64,000 bases of DNA from Streptomyces antioxidans (GTDB lineage Bacteria; Actinomycetota; Actinomycetes; Streptomycetales; Streptomycetaceae), in contig NZ_LAKD02000088.1 of the NCBI RefSeq assembly GCF_000968685.2, positions 32,062-96,061 of the forward strand, in the 5' to 3' direction. The notes beneath the pieces are model-generated. The model was not told the DNA's origin. It made no database searches and saw only the letters and a list, made by a program, of their open reading frames with translations. This document shows, piece by piece, positions 57,218-64,000 of this stretch (position 1 is the stretch's first letter; the number at the start of each line of letters is the position of its first letter). The position numbers were made by a program, and so were the translations under genes.

Positions 57218-58146
57218 CCGACGAGATCGACGCGTCCGGTGCGCTGGAAGCGGCCGGACTGGGCAAGAAGTACCGACGCGGCTGGGCCCTCACAGACGCC
57301 GCCTTCCGGCTGCCCGCCGGGCGGATCTGCGCGCTGGTGGGCCCCAACGGCTCCGGCAAGAGCACCCTGCTGTCCCTCGCCGCCGGGCTGCTGGCCCCGA
57401 CCACCGGCACCCTGCGGGTCTTCGGCCGGTCCGCCGCCGACCCCGGCATCCGCGAGCGCATCGCCTTCGTCGCCCAGGACAAGCCGCTCTACCCGCGCTT
57501 CTCCGTGGCCGACACCCTGCGCCTGGGCCGGGAGCTCAACCCCAGCTGGGACCAGCGGGCCGCGGAACGGGTGGTGGCGGAGGCCGATGTGCCGCTGTCC
57601 GCCCGCGTCGGCTCGCTCTCCGGCGGCCAGCGCACCTGTGTGGCCCTCGCCCTCGCCCTCGGCAAGCGCGCCGATCTGCTGCTCCTGGACGAGCCGATGG
57701 CCGATCAGGACCCGCTGCGCCGCCACCGGATGATGGGCGTCCTGATGGCCGAGGCCGCCGAGCGCGGCACCGGGGTGGTCATCTCCACCCATGTGGTCGC
57801 CGAACTCGACGGCGTCTGCGACTACCTGCTGCTGATGGGCGGCGGCCGGATCCGGCTGGCGGGCGAGGCCGACGCCCTCCAGTCCGCCCACCGCCTGGTC
57901 ACCGGCCCGAGCGCGACCGGCGGTGGAACACCGGACGCGCTCGCCCGTCACACCGTGGTCGAGACCCGTACGACGGGCCGTCAGCTCACCGCGCTGATCC
58001 GCCCGGACGGCACCCCGGACGGGGACGGCTGGATCGTCACCGAACCCTCCCTCGAGGACGTCCTGCTCGGCTATCTGCGCGCCCCCGACGCTCCGCCCCT
58101 GTTCACGGCCGAAGCGCGCACGACGTTCACGGAGGTGGAGGCATGA
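57214..58146 (+). CDS. ABC transporter ATP-binding protein, YtrB-like
   Basis: A 310-residue ATPase with Walker A VGPNGSGKST, the Q-loop FVAQDKPLYP, signature SLSGGQRTCVALALAL, Walker B LLLLDEPMADQDP and the switch His in VVISTHVVAELDG. The C-terminal region ends LEDVLLGYLRAPD. GTG 57214 overlaps the regulator stop; the gene stop overlaps the permease ATG. The GntR-YtrA operon layout suggests a drug- or envelope-stress-induced exporter. Confidence 0.93.
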   Translation: MTDEIDASGALEAAGLGKKYRRGWALTDAAFRLPAGRICALVGPNGSGKSTLLSLAAGLLAPTTGTLRVFGRSAADPGIRERIAFVAQDKPLYPRFSVADTLRLGRELNPSWDQRAAERVVAEADVPLSARVGSLSGGQRTCVALALALGKRADLLLLDEPMADQDPLRRHRMMGVLMAEAAERGTGVVISTHVVAELDGVCDYLLLMGGGRIRLAGEADALQSAHRLVTGPSATGGGTPDALARHTVVETRTTGRQLTALIRPDGTPDGDGWIVTEPSLEDVLLGYLRAPDAPPLFTAEARTTFTEVEA

Positions 58147-59216
58147 GCTCGATCGGCATACGGCTCCGGGGACCCGTCACCCGGCTCCGCGCCCGAGGGC
58201 TGCTGTGGCTGGTGGCGCGCCAGCACCGGACCGCCCTGTGGGCGGGCCTGGCCGTGGTCGTGGCGATCGCCGCGTACATCGTCTGGCAGCGCGCCGAGAT
58301 GGTCGGCTACATGCGGGCGCACGACATCCAGGGCTGCTCGGACTGGAACTGGAAGGCGGTCTGCCACGGCAAGGAGATCGATCCCGAGAAGGGGACCAAC
58401 TCGACGGCCGAGGCGTTCCGCCACCTCACCGCCACCTACCGCGCACCACTGCTCGACACCGGGCGGCTGCTCATCGCGCTGCCCGTGCTGATCGGCGTCT
58501 TCATCGGCGCGCCGCTGTTCGCCCGGGAGCTGGAGACCGGCACCTACCAGCTGGTGTGGACCCAGTCCGTCGGCAGGACCCGCTGGCTGATCGCCAAGCT
58601 CACGCTCCCGCTCGTCGCCGTCACGGCCGGTACCGCGGTCCTCGCGGCCCTCTACACCTGGTGGTGGCGGGCGGCCCAGGGCCAGTTCCAGGACATCGCC
58701 TGGGGCACCCCCGTACCGTTCGACGCGACCGGCCCGGCGGCGGTCGCCCTCGCCCCGCTGTCCTTCCTCCTCGGCGCGGCGGCCGGGCTGCTGCTGCGGC
58801 GCACCCTGCCCGCCATGGTGGTCACCCTGGGGACCACCGCCGGGGTCCAGTACGGGCTGAACGCCCTGCGCCCCCATCTGCTGACACCGCGGACGGTCGT
58901 CGCAGAAGCCGACGCCTCCGGCGAGTTCACCACCACCCCCGTCCAGGTCTACGTCAACGCGTGGCGCGGCATGGGCAACGGCTATATGACCAGGACCGGG
59001 GAGAAGATCCCCCTGGAGCGCTGTTCGTCCGCCGTCGGTGAGCACGGCTGGGACCGCTGCTTCGCCCGGCTCGGCGCCACCAAGAGGTGGTACGAAGAGC
59101 TGCACCCGGCGAGCCACTACTGGCCCATGCAGTGGATCCAGTCCGGGATCTGCCTGGGCGCGGCCGTCGCGCTCGCCGCCCTCTGCCTGTGGTGGAGCGG
59201 GCGCAGACGGGCCTGA
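58143..59216 (+). CDS. ABC exporter permease
   Basis: A 357-residue membrane protein with about six helices: TALWAGLAVVVAIAAYIV at the N-terminus, a hydrophilic extracytoplasmic loop (residues 50-105, with CSDWNWKAVCHG cysteines), LLIALPVLIGVFIGAPLFA, then ELETGTYQLVWTQSVGRTRW (a typical ABC-2 coupling loop), LPLVAVTAGTAVLAALYTWW and a C-terminal helix GICLGAAVALAALCLWW. The large second extracytoplasmic loop carries two more cysteines. ATG 58143 overlaps the ATPase stop (ATGA). It partners that ATPase. Confidence 0.9.
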   Translation: MSSIGIRLRGPVTRLRARGLLWLVARQHRTALWAGLAVVVAIAAYIVWQRAEMVGYMRAHDIQGCSDWNWKAVCHGKEIDPEKGTNSTAEAFRHLTATYRAPLLDTGRLLIALPVLIGVFIGAPLFARELETGTYQLVWTQSVGRTRWLIAKLTLPLVAVTAGTAVLAALYTWWWRAAQGQFQDIAWGTPVPFDATGPAAVALAPLSFLLGAAAGLLLRRTLPAMVVTLGTTAGVQYGLNALRPHLLTPRTVVAEADASGEFTTTPVQVYVNAWRGMGNGYMTRTGEKIPLERCSSAVGEHGWDRCFARLGATKRWYEELHPASHYWPMQWIQSGICLGAAVALAALCLWWSGRRRA

Positions 59217-59317
59217 CCCCGACCGGCGCCACTCACCCTCCACCCTTCCGCGGTCCCCCACCCCTCCCGCCGTGCCGCGGCCCCTCACCTTTCGCTCCGA
59301 TCGGAGTTCCGCTGCCC

Positions 59318-60817
59318 ATGTCCGTCACGCCTGCCCTCGACAGCGCCGGGGCCACCGCGCGCGCCCGTCCGGCGTCCCCGGAGCCCCTAGCGCCCCGCCG
59401 CACCGGGCGCACCGGGCGCGCCGCCGCCGGGCTCGTCCCGGCCGGGCTGGCACTGGCGGTCGGGCTGTGGGGGGTCCGCCGAGGGAACAGCATGTGGCGG
59501 GACGAGTCGACGACGTATCAGGTCGCCCACCGCAGCCTCGCCGACATCTGGCGCCTGCTCGGCCAGGCCGATGTCGTCCACGGCCTGTACTACCTGTTCA
59601 TGCACGGCGTGTTCGCCCTCTGGGACGGCGGGCTGCTCGCGCTGCGGCTCCCCTCGGTGCTGGCCACGGCCGCCGCGGCCGCCGGGGTCGGACTGCTCGG
59701 GCAGCGGCTCGCGGGGCCCCGCGCCGGACTGGCCGCCGGGCTGGTCTTCCCGCTGTTCCCGGTGGTGCAGCGGTACGCACAGGAGGGGCGCTCCTACGCC
59801 CTGGTCTGTGCCGTGGTCGTCTGGGCCACGCATCTGCTGCTGAGCGCCGTGGCCCGGCCCCGCAAGCGGACCTGGACCTGCTATGCGGCCGTGGCGGCAC
59901 TGGCCTGTCTGCTGCACGAGTTCGCGGTCCTGGCCGTGCTCGCCCACGGCGTGGCGCTCTACCGGGCCCGGGTACCGGCGGCGCTGGGCTGGGCCTGGGG
60001 CCAGGCCGCCGCGGCGGCGGCCCTCGTGGTGACCCCGCTGGTGATCGTCAGTCAGCAGCAGGTGGCGCTGGTCGGCTGGATCTCACCACCGGGCATCAGC
60101 CAGCTGCTCGGCTTCGCCGTGCCCGCGCTGGCGGGCGTCCTGTGCGCCAAGGTGCCCGCCCCGGCGCTCTGGCCGGTCTCGCTCGGCGATCTCGCGCTGC
60201 CGCTGCTGATCCTGCCCCCGGCGGTGCTGATCGCGGTGTCGTATGTGCACCCGCTGTATGTCGACCGCTATGTGATCTACGTGTACGTCGGTCTCGCGCT
60301 GCTGGTGGGCGCCCGGCTGGAGCGGCTGCTGCGCGCCGCCGCGGCCCCGAGGACGGCGGCCGCGCTGCTGGCGGTGGTGGCGGTGGCCGCCGTACTGCCG
60401 TACTCCGCCCAGCTGCGGACCCCGCAGGGCCGCATCGACGACACCATCGCCGCCGCACGCGCCGTACGGGAGCTGAGCCGGCCCGGCGACGGCGTGCTCT
60501 TCATGCCCGCCCGCCGCCGGGAGCCGATCATGTCGAGCCCGGGGGACTTCCGCGGGCTCGAGGACCTGGCCCTGGCCGAGGCCCCGGTGGACTCGGCCAC
60601 CCTGCACGGCGTCGAGCTGCCCGCGTCGCGCGTCCGCGCCCGGATGCTGACGGCCGACCGGATCGTCACGGTCAATGACTCGCCCGGCCAGCCACTGGAT
60701 GACAACGCCCGGGAGAACACCAAGCGGGGGGTGTTGAAGAAGTACCTCCACCGGTGTGCCGTCAGGGATGTCACGGGGATGCGGATCGTCCTGTACGGGC
60801 GCCCCGGCGGCTGCTGA
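59318..60817 (+). CDS. GT39-like polytopic membrane glycosyltransferase
   Basis: A 499-residue multi-helix protein resembling GT-C/PMT-type mannosyltransferases. The first extracytoplasmic loop has GNSMWRDESTTYQVAHRS, with the Asp-Glu pair typical of the family, and DVVHGLYYLFMHG; about 10-12 helices follow to residue 370, then a soluble C-terminal domain beginning LRTPQGRIDDTIAAARAV. ATG 59318 is chosen (CGGAG upstream). Lipid-linked sugar donors are the likely substrates; the acceptor is unknown. It is separated by 101 bp from the ABC operon and may be cotranscribed. Confidence 0.87.
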   Translation: MSVTPALDSAGATARARPASPEPLAPRRTGRTGRAAAGLVPAGLALAVGLWGVRRGNSMWRDESTTYQVAHRSLADIWRLLGQADVVHGLYYLFMHGVFALWDGGLLALRLPSVLATAAAAAGVGLLGQRLAGPRAGLAAGLVFPLFPVVQRYAQEGRSYALVCAVVVWATHLLLSAVARPRKRTWTCYAAVAALACLLHEFAVLAVLAHGVALYRARVPAALGWAWGQAAAAAALVVTPLVIVSQQQVALVGWISPPGISQLLGFAVPALAGVLCAKVPAPALWPVSLGDLALPLLILPPAVLIAVSYVHPLYVDRYVIYVYVGLALLVGARLERLLRAAAAPRTAAALLAVVAVAAVLPYSAQLRTPQGRIDDTIAAARAVRELSRPGDGVLFMPARRREPIMSSPGDFRGLEDLALAEAPVDSATLHGVELPASRVRARMLTADRIVTVNDSPGQPLDDNARENTKRGVLKKYLHRCAVRDVTGMRIVLYGRPGGC

Positions 60818-60853
60818 TCCGCTCCCTGGCGGCAGCTGCTGACCGGCGCCCCG

Positions 60854-61327
60854 TCAGCCCTCGTCCTCCACCAGCCGGGCCGGGAAGCCGCCCGTGGCGA
60901 CCGGGCCCCAGCGCTCGGGGGTGACCCGGATCAGCGACTTGCCCTGCTTGCGCATGGCCGCGCGGTACTCGTCCCAGTCCGGGTGCTCGCCCGCGATGTT
61001 GCGGTAGTACTCGACCAGCGGCTCGATGGAATCCGGGGTGTCGATCACCTCGGCGGTGCCGTCGATCTGCACCCACGGGCCGTTCCACTCGTCGGACAGC
61101 ACGACGAGGCTCACGGCGGGGTCGCGCCTGGCGTTGCGCACCTTGGCGCGCTCGGGATAGGTGGACATGACGATCCGGCCGGAGTCATCGACGCCGCAGG
61201 TCAGCGGGGACGCCTGGGGCGAGCCATCGGTCCGGCGGGTCATCAGCAGCGCACGGTGGCGCGGGCGTACGAACTCCAGCAGCTCATCGAGGGCGACACG
61301 GGTGTTGGTGGCGATGGAGGGGCTCAT
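60854..61327 (-). CDS. PPOX-class F420-dependent oxidoreductase
   Basis: A 157-residue split-barrel protein of the pyridoxamine-5'-phosphate-oxidase-like, F420-binding type (TIGR03618-like). It has FVRPRHRALLMTRRTDGSPQ, PLTCGVDDSGRIVMSTYPER, AKVRNARRDPAVSLVVLSDE, WVQIDGTAEVID and a C-terminal RVTPERWG. ATG 61327 is the start. It probably reduces small organic molecules using deazaflavin F420; substrate unknown. It is on its own transcript, convergent with the glycosyltransferase gene. Confidence 0.9.
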   Translation of the reverse strand: MSPSIATNTRVALDELLEFVRPRHRALLMTRRTDGSPQASPLTCGVDDSGRIVMSTYPERAKVRNARRDPAVSLVVLSDEWNGPWVQIDGTAEVIDTPDSIEPLVEYYRNIAGEHPDWDEYRAAMRKQGKSLIRVTPERWGPVATGGFPARLVEDEG

Positions 61328-61418
61328 GCAGGCGAGCGTACGACGTCGAGCGCACTCGAAGTCCGTGTGGTCGGGCGTCGGGCCAGGTGTCGCGCCGGGC
61401 GCCGGGCCAGGTGTCGGG

Positions 61419-62351
61419 TCAGGTGTCGCACTCCAGCACCGTGCGGCACAGCCCGCAGCGGGCCCGCAGCCGCCCGCGGACCGGGACCCGGATGCGCTGA
61501 CGGCAGGTCGGGCAGGGGAAGGAGACGCTGAGCGGAGGGCCCGCGTCGAAGGCGTAGTCCCCTGCGGCTGTGCCCCCTGCGGCGGAGCCCCCTCCGCTGG
61601 AGTCCCCTCCGGTGGGGGAGGGGTGGCCGGACTGGGCCGCCCTGCGTTCCTTGGCGTAGCGGCGGCGGCCGGTCCACCCGGCGGCGGTGAGCGGCGGCCT
61701 GGCCCGCTCGCGGCGGGCCAGCTCCAGCCCCTTGGTGTACGCCTCGTACGCCTGCGGAGAGGTGAACCAGGGGGAGGGGTCCTCGTCGAAGAGCAGCGCC
61801 CGCATGGCCAGCACGTAGCCGAACTCCTCCGGTGTCAGATAGCCCAGTTTCTGGCTGGAAACCGAGTCCTGGCGGTAGGCGTCGAGCAGCAACCAGCCCG
61901 TGCCGAGATAGGCGGCGGTGGTGTCGGTGAGGATCTCGTTGTCCCGTGTGCCGGGGAACGAGAGGTCCAGGCGGTGCAGATACACATGGGTGACCTCATG
62001 GGCCAGGGCGGCGCCGATGTCCCGACGGTGGGTCTTGAAGCGGGAGTTGAGCTCGATGAAGTACTCCGGGCCCGCGGCCAGCTCCACGTTCCCCGCGTGC
62101 CGCATCTCCCGGAAGCTCACGATCATCCGGGCGTCGGGCAGCCGCAGATGCTGCACCATGACCCGGGCGACCCGCTGAACGCCCAGATAGAGGTCGTCCT
62201 GGTCGGCGAAGGCCACATCGCCGGGGACCACGCTGAGCCCGAAGGTGTCCACTGTGTCCCGGGACAGCCGGTGGTAGAGCGCGGTGATCGCCGCCCGGAC
62301 GGTGTCCAGGTGGGGATAGCCGTGCTCGATATCGCTGCCCGGTGCCGCCAC
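61419..62351 (-). CDS. zinc-metallopeptidase-like protein with C-terminal zinc ribbon
   Basis: A 310-residue cytoplasmic protein. Residues 113-150 carry AALAHEVTHVYLHRLDL with the zinc-binding HExxH (His118, Glu119, His122) and a downstream NEILTDTTAAYLG whose Glu139 can be the third ligand, the pattern of gluzincin-type peptidases. The C-terminus has two CxxC pairs (FPCPTCRQRI, RARCGLCRTV), a zinc ribbon. A Gly/Ser-rich linker joins them. No signal peptide is seen. GTG 62351 is used. No family name is certain. Confidence 0.75.
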   Translation of the reverse strand: MAAPGSDIEHGYPHLDTVRAAITALYHRLSRDTVDTFGLSVVPGDVAFADQDDLYLGVQRVARVMVQHLRLPDARMIVSFREMRHAGNVELAAGPEYFIELNSRFKTHRRDIGAALAHEVTHVYLHRLDLSFPGTRDNEILTDTTAAYLGTGWLLLDAYRQDSVSSQKLGYLTPEEFGYVLAMRALLFDEDPSPWFTSPQAYEAYTKGLELARRERARPPLTAAGWTGRRRYAKERRAAQSGHPSPTGGDSSGGGSAAGGTAAGDYAFDAGPPLSVSFPCPTCRQRIRVPVRGRLRARCGLCRTVLECDT

Positions 62352-62591
62352 GCCGTCACCCCGTGCCCGTCGCCAGCCGTGCGCCCTGTCTCACGTCAAC
62401 CTTACGGTCGTTCGGCGGGGCAGCGGGTAGGCCGCGCTGGCTGAAAACCGACCCTTGTCACTCCGTTCACCCGCTCCACATAATCACAGGGCGTTTTACC
62501 GGCTCATCCACGGGATTTCGGAGAGTTTTCCGGATTTTCAATTGGCATGAGCCTGACATGCGCATCGAACCCCCCACGAAAGGACAGTCCG

Positions 62592-63389
62592 TTGCGGAAC
62601 ACGCTGAAGCACCTCAAGAGAGCCTCGGCCCTCGGCGCGGTCGCCCTCGCCGCCTTCAGCCTCACCCCCGGCAGCGCCAACGCCCAGCCCACCGGCCCCG
62701 AGCCGAGCCCGTCCGTGGTCGGCGGCACCCGCGCCGCCCAGGGCGAATTCCCCTTCATGGTCCGGCTGTCCATGGGCTGTGGTGGTGCCCTCTACTCCCA
62801 GGACATCGTGCTCACCGCCGCCCACTGTGTGGACGGCAGCGGCCCCGACACCTCCATCACCGCCACCGCGGGCGTCGTGGACCTCCAGAGCTCCAGCGCC
62901 ATCAAGGTCAAGTCCACCGAGGTGCTCCAGGCCCCCGGCTACAACGGCACCGGCAAGGACTGGGCGCTCATCAAGCTCGCCGAGCCGATCGACCAGCCCA
63001 CCCTGAAGATCGCCGACACCACGGCGTACAACAAGGGCGACTTCACCGTGGCCGGATGGGGCGCCGCCGTCGAGGGCGGCGGCCAGCAGCGCTATCTGCT
63101 CAAGGCCAGCGTGCCGTTCGTCGATGACGCCACCTGCAAGGCCGCCTACGACGAGCTCGTCACCGGCGAGGAGATCTGCGCCGGGAAGATCGCCGAGGGC
63201 GGCGTGGACACCTGCCAGGGCGACTCCGGCGGCCCGATGTTCCGCAAGGACGACGGCGGCCAGTGGATCCAGGTCGGCATCGTCAGCTGGGGCGAGGGCT
63301 GCGCACGGCCCGGCAAGCCCGGCGTCTACACCGAGGTGAGCACCTTCGCCAAGGACATCAAGGCGGGCGCGACCCAGCTGGGCGGCTGA
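62592..63389 (+). CDS. sprT: secreted trypsin-like serine protease (Streptomyces trypsin)
   Basis: A 265-residue pre-pro-trypsin closely resembling S. griseus trypsin. The signal peptide (residues 1-31) is followed by the short propeptide QPTGPEPSPS and mature VVGGTRAAQGEFPFMVRLSM starting at Val42. The triad is His78 (LTAAHCV), Asp123 (KDWALIKL) and Ser212 (CQGDSGGP); Asp206 gives Lys/Arg specificity. TTG 62592 is chosen because GAAAGGA precedes it; ATG 62547 lacks a ribosome site and would add a non-signal extension. A strong hairpin follows. Confidence 0.95.
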   Translation: MRNTLKHLKRASALGAVALAAFSLTPGSANAQPTGPEPSPSVVGGTRAAQGEFPFMVRLSMGCGGALYSQDIVLTAAHCVDGSGPDTSITATAGVVDLQSSSAIKVKSTEVLQAPGYNGTGKDWALIKLAEPIDQPTLKIADTTAYNKGDFTVAGWGAAVEGGGQQRYLLKASVPFVDDATCKAAYDELVTGEEICAGKIAEGGVDTCQGDSGGPMFRKDDGGQWIQVGIVSWGEGCARPGKPGVYTEVSTFAKDIKAGATQLGG

Positions 63390-63418
63390 CCCCTCCTCAG
63401 CGACCGCGCGGAGCGGAC

Positions 63419-63447
63419 CGGGGCCCGGCCACGGTGGCCGGGCCCCG
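63419..63447. terminator. bidirectional terminator between sprT and VOC gene
   Basis: CGGGGCCCGGCC (63419-63430), loop ACGGT, and its complement (63436-63447), lying between two convergent stops. Confidence 0.75.
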
Positions 63448-63466
63448 ATCAGCGCGTCAGCAGCCG

Positions 63467-63853
63467 TCAATCCTCCTGCATCTGCCCGTAGCAGATGCAG
63501 AACGGATGCCCGGCCGGATCGCTGAAGACCCGGAACCCCGAACGCTCCCCACCGCTGTCGTGCAGGAACGTCGCCCCGAGCGCGATCAGCTCCCGCTGCG
63601 CCCGCTCAGCGTCCGTGCGCGTCTCCACGTCGAAGTCCAGATGGATCTGCTGCGGACGGTCCGGATCCGGCCAGCGCGGCGGCCGATGGTCCGGCGCCAG
63701 CTGAAAGGCCAGCCGCCGCCCGTCCCCGGCCGTCAGGGTCGCCCACTCGGGGTCGCTGTCATCCACCCGCCAGCCCAGGATCTCGCCGTAGAAGGCGGCC
63801 AGCGCGGCGGGGTCGGGACAGTCGATGACGGTGCACTGAAGCGTCGCGATCAT
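63467..63853 (-). CDS. VOC family (glyoxalase/bleomycin-resistance-fold) protein
   Basis: A 128-residue single-domain VOC protein of the Glyoxalase_6 type. It starts TLQCTVIDCPDPAALAAFYG, continues ILGWRVDDSD and RRLAFQLAPDHRPPRWPDPD, then QIHLDFDVETRTDAERAQRE, and ends RVFSDPAGHPFCICYG with the C-terminal metal-ligand region. His and Glu/Asp ligands of a VOC metal site are plausible but the reaction is unknown. ATG 63853 begins the gene; beyond it to 64000 I see no gene. Confidence 0.9.
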   Translation of the reverse strand: MIATLQCTVIDCPDPAALAAFYGEILGWRVDDSDPEWATLTAGDGRRLAFQLAPDHRPPRWPDPDRPQQIHLDFDVETRTDAERAQRELIALGATFLHDSGGERSGFRVFSDPAGHPFCICYGQMQED

Positions 63854-63929
63854 GCGGAGACCCTACGGTGCATCCGGCGACCGAGACTTTCCCCGTCCCG
63901 GATCGACGGGCGTCCGCACCACGCGGAAG

Positions 63930-63975
63930 GGCTGCGCCCCCTCGGGGCCCGGAGTCTGGGGCCGAGCCCGGGTCA
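63930..63975. repeat. short G/C-rich module F at right edge
   Basis: GGGCTGCGCCCCCTCGGGGC and CTGGGGCCGAGCCC resemble the modules of cassettes A-D. No terminal repeat is visible before the window ends. Confidence 0.4.
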
Positions 63976-64000
63976 CGTCCGCTGGAGTGGTGTATCGACG

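Noticed and set aside
63854..64000. Start of another gene at the right edge
   Set aside because: No start codon with ribosome site or coding bias is visible; the end holds a G/C-rich repeat fragment only.

Overview
The window is a piece of a Streptomyces (or very close actinomycete) chromosome. The evidence is very high G+C with strong third-position bias, frequent GTG and occasional TTG starts, many 4-base ATGA/GTGA stop-start overlaps, an iron box of the DmdR/IdeR type, a PriA-type isomerase in the his cluster, a trpC-trpM-trpB-trpA cluster, and a secreted trypsin closely resembling Streptomyces griseus trypsin. No tRNA, rRNA, CRISPR array, prophage or transposase gene was recognised. The content is mostly core-genome and syntenic in style, with a few accessory repeats.

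Layout. 1-4.9 kb: 3' part of an RluA/RluD-type pseudouridine synthase, a GNAT acetyltransferase, an MscS channel, an alpha/beta hydrolase and a Tat-exported PhoD phosphatase. 5.1-9.2 kb (minus): a DUF2252 protein, then two membrane-anchored DsbA-like proteins separated by an unidentified polytopic membrane protein. 9.4-12.9 kb: dnaE, followed by a strong hairpin and a tiny charged protein. 13.5-18.0 kb: an NYN-domain protein, an ABC exporter pair and a small membrane protein. 18.0-18.9 kb: a large noncoding G/C-rich repeat cluster. 18.9-21.9 kb (minus): YbaK-type deacylase, LON-domain protein and a beta-helix membrane protein.

22.1-28.1 kb is the histidine operon hisD-hisC-hisB-(87-bp x3 repeat)-small membrane protein-hisH-priA-ridA-like-hisF, nearly all genes overlapping or abutting. 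28.4-30.5 kb: a MerR regulator divergent from an old-yellow-enzyme-type reductase, plus an OsmC-like protein. 30.6-34.6 kb: an iron-box-controlled ferric-siderophore importer (ATPase, lipoprotein, fused double permease). 34.7-39.8 kb: SDR, YdjC/ChbG deacetylase, secreted GH114 enzyme, TIGR03085 protein, a second repeat cluster and a proline-rich membrane protein.

40.0-47.2 kb is the tail of histidine synthesis and the tryptophan genes: hisI, trpE, a Trp-associated membrane protein, an HGxxPAAW protein, a DUF2752 protein, trpC, trpM (50 codons), trpB, trpA. PriA probably supplies both the HisA and TrpF reactions, which links the two pathways. 47.4-50.2 kb: a third DsbA-like protein, lgt and a VIT/CCC1 metal transporter. 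50.5-56.5 kb: gltB-gltD, with two GlnR-box-like sites upstream and a strong terminator downstream. 56.8-60.8 kb: a YtrA-type GntR regulator with a palindromic operator, an ABC exporter pair and a GT39-like membrane glycosyltransferase. 60.9-63.9 kb: F420-type oxidoreductase, a zinc-metallopeptidase-like protein, sprT and a VOC protein.

The features least explained by ordinary annotation are: a dispersed G/C-rich cassette family with terminal inverted repeats (at about 14.9, 18.0, 28.2 and 38.4 kb); the 87-bp triplication inside the his operon that keeps an open frame and is coupled to both neighbours; the DsbA-membrane protein-DsbA unit; and several clean palindromes over predicted promoters.
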